Below are positions 60,896 to 64,000 of a DNA stretch of 64,000 nt, in pieces. The notes beneath the pieces were generated by a model that was given only the letters and a program-made list of their open reading frames with translations, did not search any database and was not told the DNA's origin. A program made the translations under genes and the position numbers. Position 1 is the stretch's first letter. Each line of letters opens with the position of its first letter. The stretch comes from Watersipora subatra (Eukaryota; Bryozoa; Gymnolaemata; Cheilostomatida; Watersiporidae). Where the stretch lies: the NCBI RefSeq assembly GCF_963576615.1, contig NC_088708.1:24621191-24685190 (forward strand), in the 5' to 3' direction.

Positions 60896-63682
60896 AGCCA
60901 TAATTGTTGTGAGATACACGTGTAGCTAGGCCCCTAAGTTTGCAAAATTTGGTTACAACAAAAATTAGCAGCTTATATATCTGTCAACTCAAAAGTGTGT
61001 GTCGAGAGGTGACAGAGAGAGAACGACTCAGCAAACTGGACTCAGTGTTGATAGATGCATCTACATATTTATGTTAATTAATATGCAAATAAACATGTCA
61101 AAAGACAGTGAGAAAGGAGAATTGTGTCGCACGGTTGACCCTTATTCACGGCCACACAATCAATACTTTGTCGACTAATTTGGGGTATCTGTTGACAATG
61201 AACAAACCCCTCATAATTATCTATTAGCTTTTTGCACATTGGAATTAATGAAGTGCACCTCTTCTCCCTTGTGCAAATAGCATCACCTTTACCTATTCTA
61301 TACGTTTGCATACCTATGTACAACTTTTCCGGCTGAACTAAGTTGCCCTGCATCACACGGAGAGCTTATTAATAGCCCAACCAACTATTCTTGGCTACTC
61401 TCATTGGTTTTTTTAGACAGAACTAGTTGAAGCTTGTTCATTAATACTGAACCCCCTCTCTATGCATTGTTTGAGTGCGCAGCCAGCCTGCTGGAAGCGT
61501 TTCAATGTTTGATATTGTTATGGCGCTTGCATTCTATAAGGCAATGTTATGATTTTCTTGTCTGTGTTTGCTTTTTCTGAAGGCAACTGCTGTGCTTTAG
61601 ACGGGTGACAGTTGAAATAAAACACTTTTTATCTGACACCATAATCCTAGTGGCCATGTCAATATTTACATTCATCAAAATGTGATGACTTATTCATGTA
61701 GTATTGTTGCAGTTAGACGCTTTTTGATGCTACAACATTTCGCAATTGATTACATAACAGCACATACATTAAAATTATTGATAGCCCAGAATTTTATCTA
61801 CAAACCTTGCCAAAATACCAGTTATGCATCGTGCGTAAGACCAAATGCTAATATTTATATGACAACATATACATGTTGCTAAACCATATCGACAGTCAAG
61901 CAAGTTTCTCCCTCTTTACTTACTGCAGCAGTCTCAGGCAGCAAAACTGTGACCATGAAAAAGATGTTTGTTAGAGAGATTCGAACAAAGGTATTTTAAT
62001 TACCATGAGCAACGGTTGCTTTTATAGGCAGAGAGCTTTGTTCTTTTTCCAAGCTCTGCTCATCCATTGCCGCGTGATTAATTAATTATCTAAGCGTTTG
62101 AAGTTTTTTAACTTTCATATCATTCATCAAATTGAAAAAATTAGTCGGTATAAATTGTGGAAAGGTAGGAGGACTTGTCAGAGCGTGTCATGTAAGATGT
62201 GTTGCACCGGTCATAAAGCAATAAATCTAGTATATTTATTTATTGCCGTCTCTTTGCTACACGTTTTTACTGTGTTACAGGTTGCTGGTTACTGTATTAG
62301 CTGCCCTCTTCATTCTTCAACAAGCACAACAGGTTGGTACGGCTGATCCGCGAAAGTATTTAAGGTCATGTCGCTGGAATGTAGCTAGTTAGTCCGAAAT
62401 GGTTTACAGATTTTTAGTTGCACTTTTTCATCTCAATGAAATGACTACTAGTAAGCCTTGAGCTTTGTGTGACAAGTTCTGTGTAAGATATGCTTTTTAA
62501 ATGGTCTTTTAAAGTTGATAAATGGAGTTTCTCTAACCGCAAGTCTGTGTGACAATGGGGCATAAAGTCACAGCGTTCATACTTGTTCATAATCAATGTA
62601 TTTCGGTTTCCATGGTAGCCTCCGTTTTTGAGCCCGGTTTGTGGTGGACAAACTGATTGCAGTTGGCCATCACATTGAAGGGTAAAATCCATCGGAATGT
62701 GGGTTTTATAATCAATATGGTCAATACCCATAGGTTTAAATTGAGCTAAAAAAAATCGATAAACAAATGATTTACAAGGATGAATTCTCAAGCATTATCA
62801 TGCTCAATGTCATGTGACTAGGTTACTGGTTGGTTCACACGATGTTTAGTGGAGTTGCCCATAGCTGCGCTGCCAAACACCTACTTTGTGCGATAAAAAA
62901 TTGTTTTTATGAGAAGCCCGATGCATGTAACACCTCGATAAGCTTTGAGCCATGAAATCACACGAGATAACAAAAGGTCTCACAGGGTCTGCAAGTCACC
63001 TGGAAGAATTTTTACTTATCACATCGGAAACTTTGAATTAAAAACGCTTCATTAGCTAAGCCGTGAGATAAAACTGGACCGTGAATATTCTTACCAGCTA
63101 ATTGTAATTCCAATCAAATCGCGATTAACAGAAACAATTTTGCAAGCTGTGATCGCTGATAAAGCAGTCACGCGTTTTATATGGTTCCGAGCAGACAGAC
63201 ACACTGTCACTGTTAGATAACTTTAAAAGTTTGCATTTGATTAGAGAGCATCCAATACAATCTTATCTGTAAAAGAGACCGAACAGTCGGCTTCACAAGA
63301 AGCGTCTTCAAATTTGAATAGCATTTTAGTAGAAAGAGAAGCCATGATTAACGCACCATTGATGTAATTGGAGGCTAGTGAAGTCGATAACAGGACTGAT
63401 AGGGGGGATGATCAAGCATTATACGTCTGCGTATAAGAACGAGCGCTATTATTTTACTAAAAGAATAGAGCTAATCTGATGAGCTAACATTATAAAGTGC
63501 AACCTTTGTAAACCAGTGCATATCGTAGACAGGGTGACACAGGCAGGCACAATCAGGTGCTTTATAACCAGAGTGTTTAGTCTATTTGACCTGTCAGACT
63601 TACTACTGGCCTCTTCTGCATGGTACATAAAACTTTATATTTGTAGATATCTTGCGCCGTCATACCGGATAGTACATCACTA
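60896..63682. other. Intergenic region or first intron, 3' end of window
   Basis: No exon or repeat could be supported. An open frame at 62098-62346 has one hydrophobic stretch (INLVYLFIAVSLLHVF) but no other sign of being coding. Confidence 0.4.
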
Positions 63683-64000
63683 ATGAATTTAAATTCGACG
63701 AGACATATCAGACATTCGGCAGGTAGACGAATGCTTCCAATCATGGACAATCAAGACTCCAGGAGAGCTAATTCTAGTTTGAGAAATATACATAACATCG
63801 CTGACAGTGACAGTTATTTTGGAATATTCTCATTAAAAAGCCCATGCAGCGACAAGTATGTGAGGATATACAATGACATAACTGCAGTGAATGACCACGC
63901 AGGTAAGCTATGAACTATGTTAGTTGTATGAGCACGTAACAAATTTGTAGTAGAGCCGCAAGCTGTTTTTCTTCCAGGTATGGTTTGCCATGCCAGCGTT
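63683..64000 (+). CDS. Unrecognised protein, first coding exons, 3' partial
   Basis: Exon A ends at 63902 with donor CAG/GTAAGC. A 75-base intron ends with TTTTTCTTCCAG, and exon B starts at 63978 and runs off the window. Joining them keeps one frame. In-frame ATGs lie at 63683, 63731 and 63743. The last has the best context (A at -3, G at +4) and would start MDNQDSRRANSS. The N-terminus is polar, rich in Ser, Asp and Asn, with no signal peptide or membrane segment, so it may be a cytosolic tail or disordered region. The family is not recognised. The splice pair and open frame are the only support. Confidence 0.5.

Overview
This window is intron-rich, AT-rich animal nuclear DNA. GT-AG introns, AATAAA poly(A) signals, many non-autonomous DNA transposons and dispersed tRNA-related repeats all point to a metazoan, probably an aquatic invertebrate. 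The phylum cannot be fixed from the sequence alone. No intact tRNA, rRNA, CRISPR array or prokaryotic operon is present.

Three conserved housekeeping genes lie head to tail on the + strand. (1) The last exon of ribosomal protein S2 (RPS2/uS5) is at 1099-1250, with a poly(A) signal at 1304. (2) A complete D-3-phosphoglycerate dehydrogenase gene (PHGDH) has 11 coding exons from 2040 to 15583 and encodes 527 residues. It commits 3-phosphoglycerate to serine synthesis. (3) A complete cytosolic Xaa-Pro aminopeptidase 1 gene (XPNPEP1) has 20 coding exons from 16669 to 57425 and encodes 613 residues. All five metal ligands expected for the family are present. The exon chains were assembled by hand from homology and splice sites, and every junction keeps frame. 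A fourth, unrecognised gene probably begins near 63.7 kb, with a possible promoter and 5' UTR exon at 60.4-60.9 kb.

The introns carry most of the structure. PHGDH intron 3 holds a 1.5 kb array of 35-bp repeats. Intron 5 holds a foldback transposon flanked by TTAA. Intron 6 holds a reversed tRNA-related element.

XPNPEP1 intron 1 (12.6 kb) is a transposon nest. It contains a 190-bp hAT-like MITE, a decayed Ty3/gypsy element on the - strand and a second gypsy element on the + strand. The reverse transcriptase region of the second element carries a segment of the first element's family, next to a 16-bp hairpin. The same frame is then split by a 1.45 kb foldback transposon. A 945-bp hAT-like element with an 8-bp target duplication and further dispersed repeats follow.

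XPNPEP1 intron 5 and intron 9 each hold a mariner-like element flanked by TA. Intron 19 (10.9 kb) holds two neighbouring minisatellites (35-bp and 38-bp units, about 4.8 kb of repeat in all), another mariner-like element split by an insertion, a large inverted pair of dispersed repeats, and a 12-copy 13-bp array.

From 57.5 to 60.4 kb and from 60.9 to 63.7 kb nothing convincing was found.
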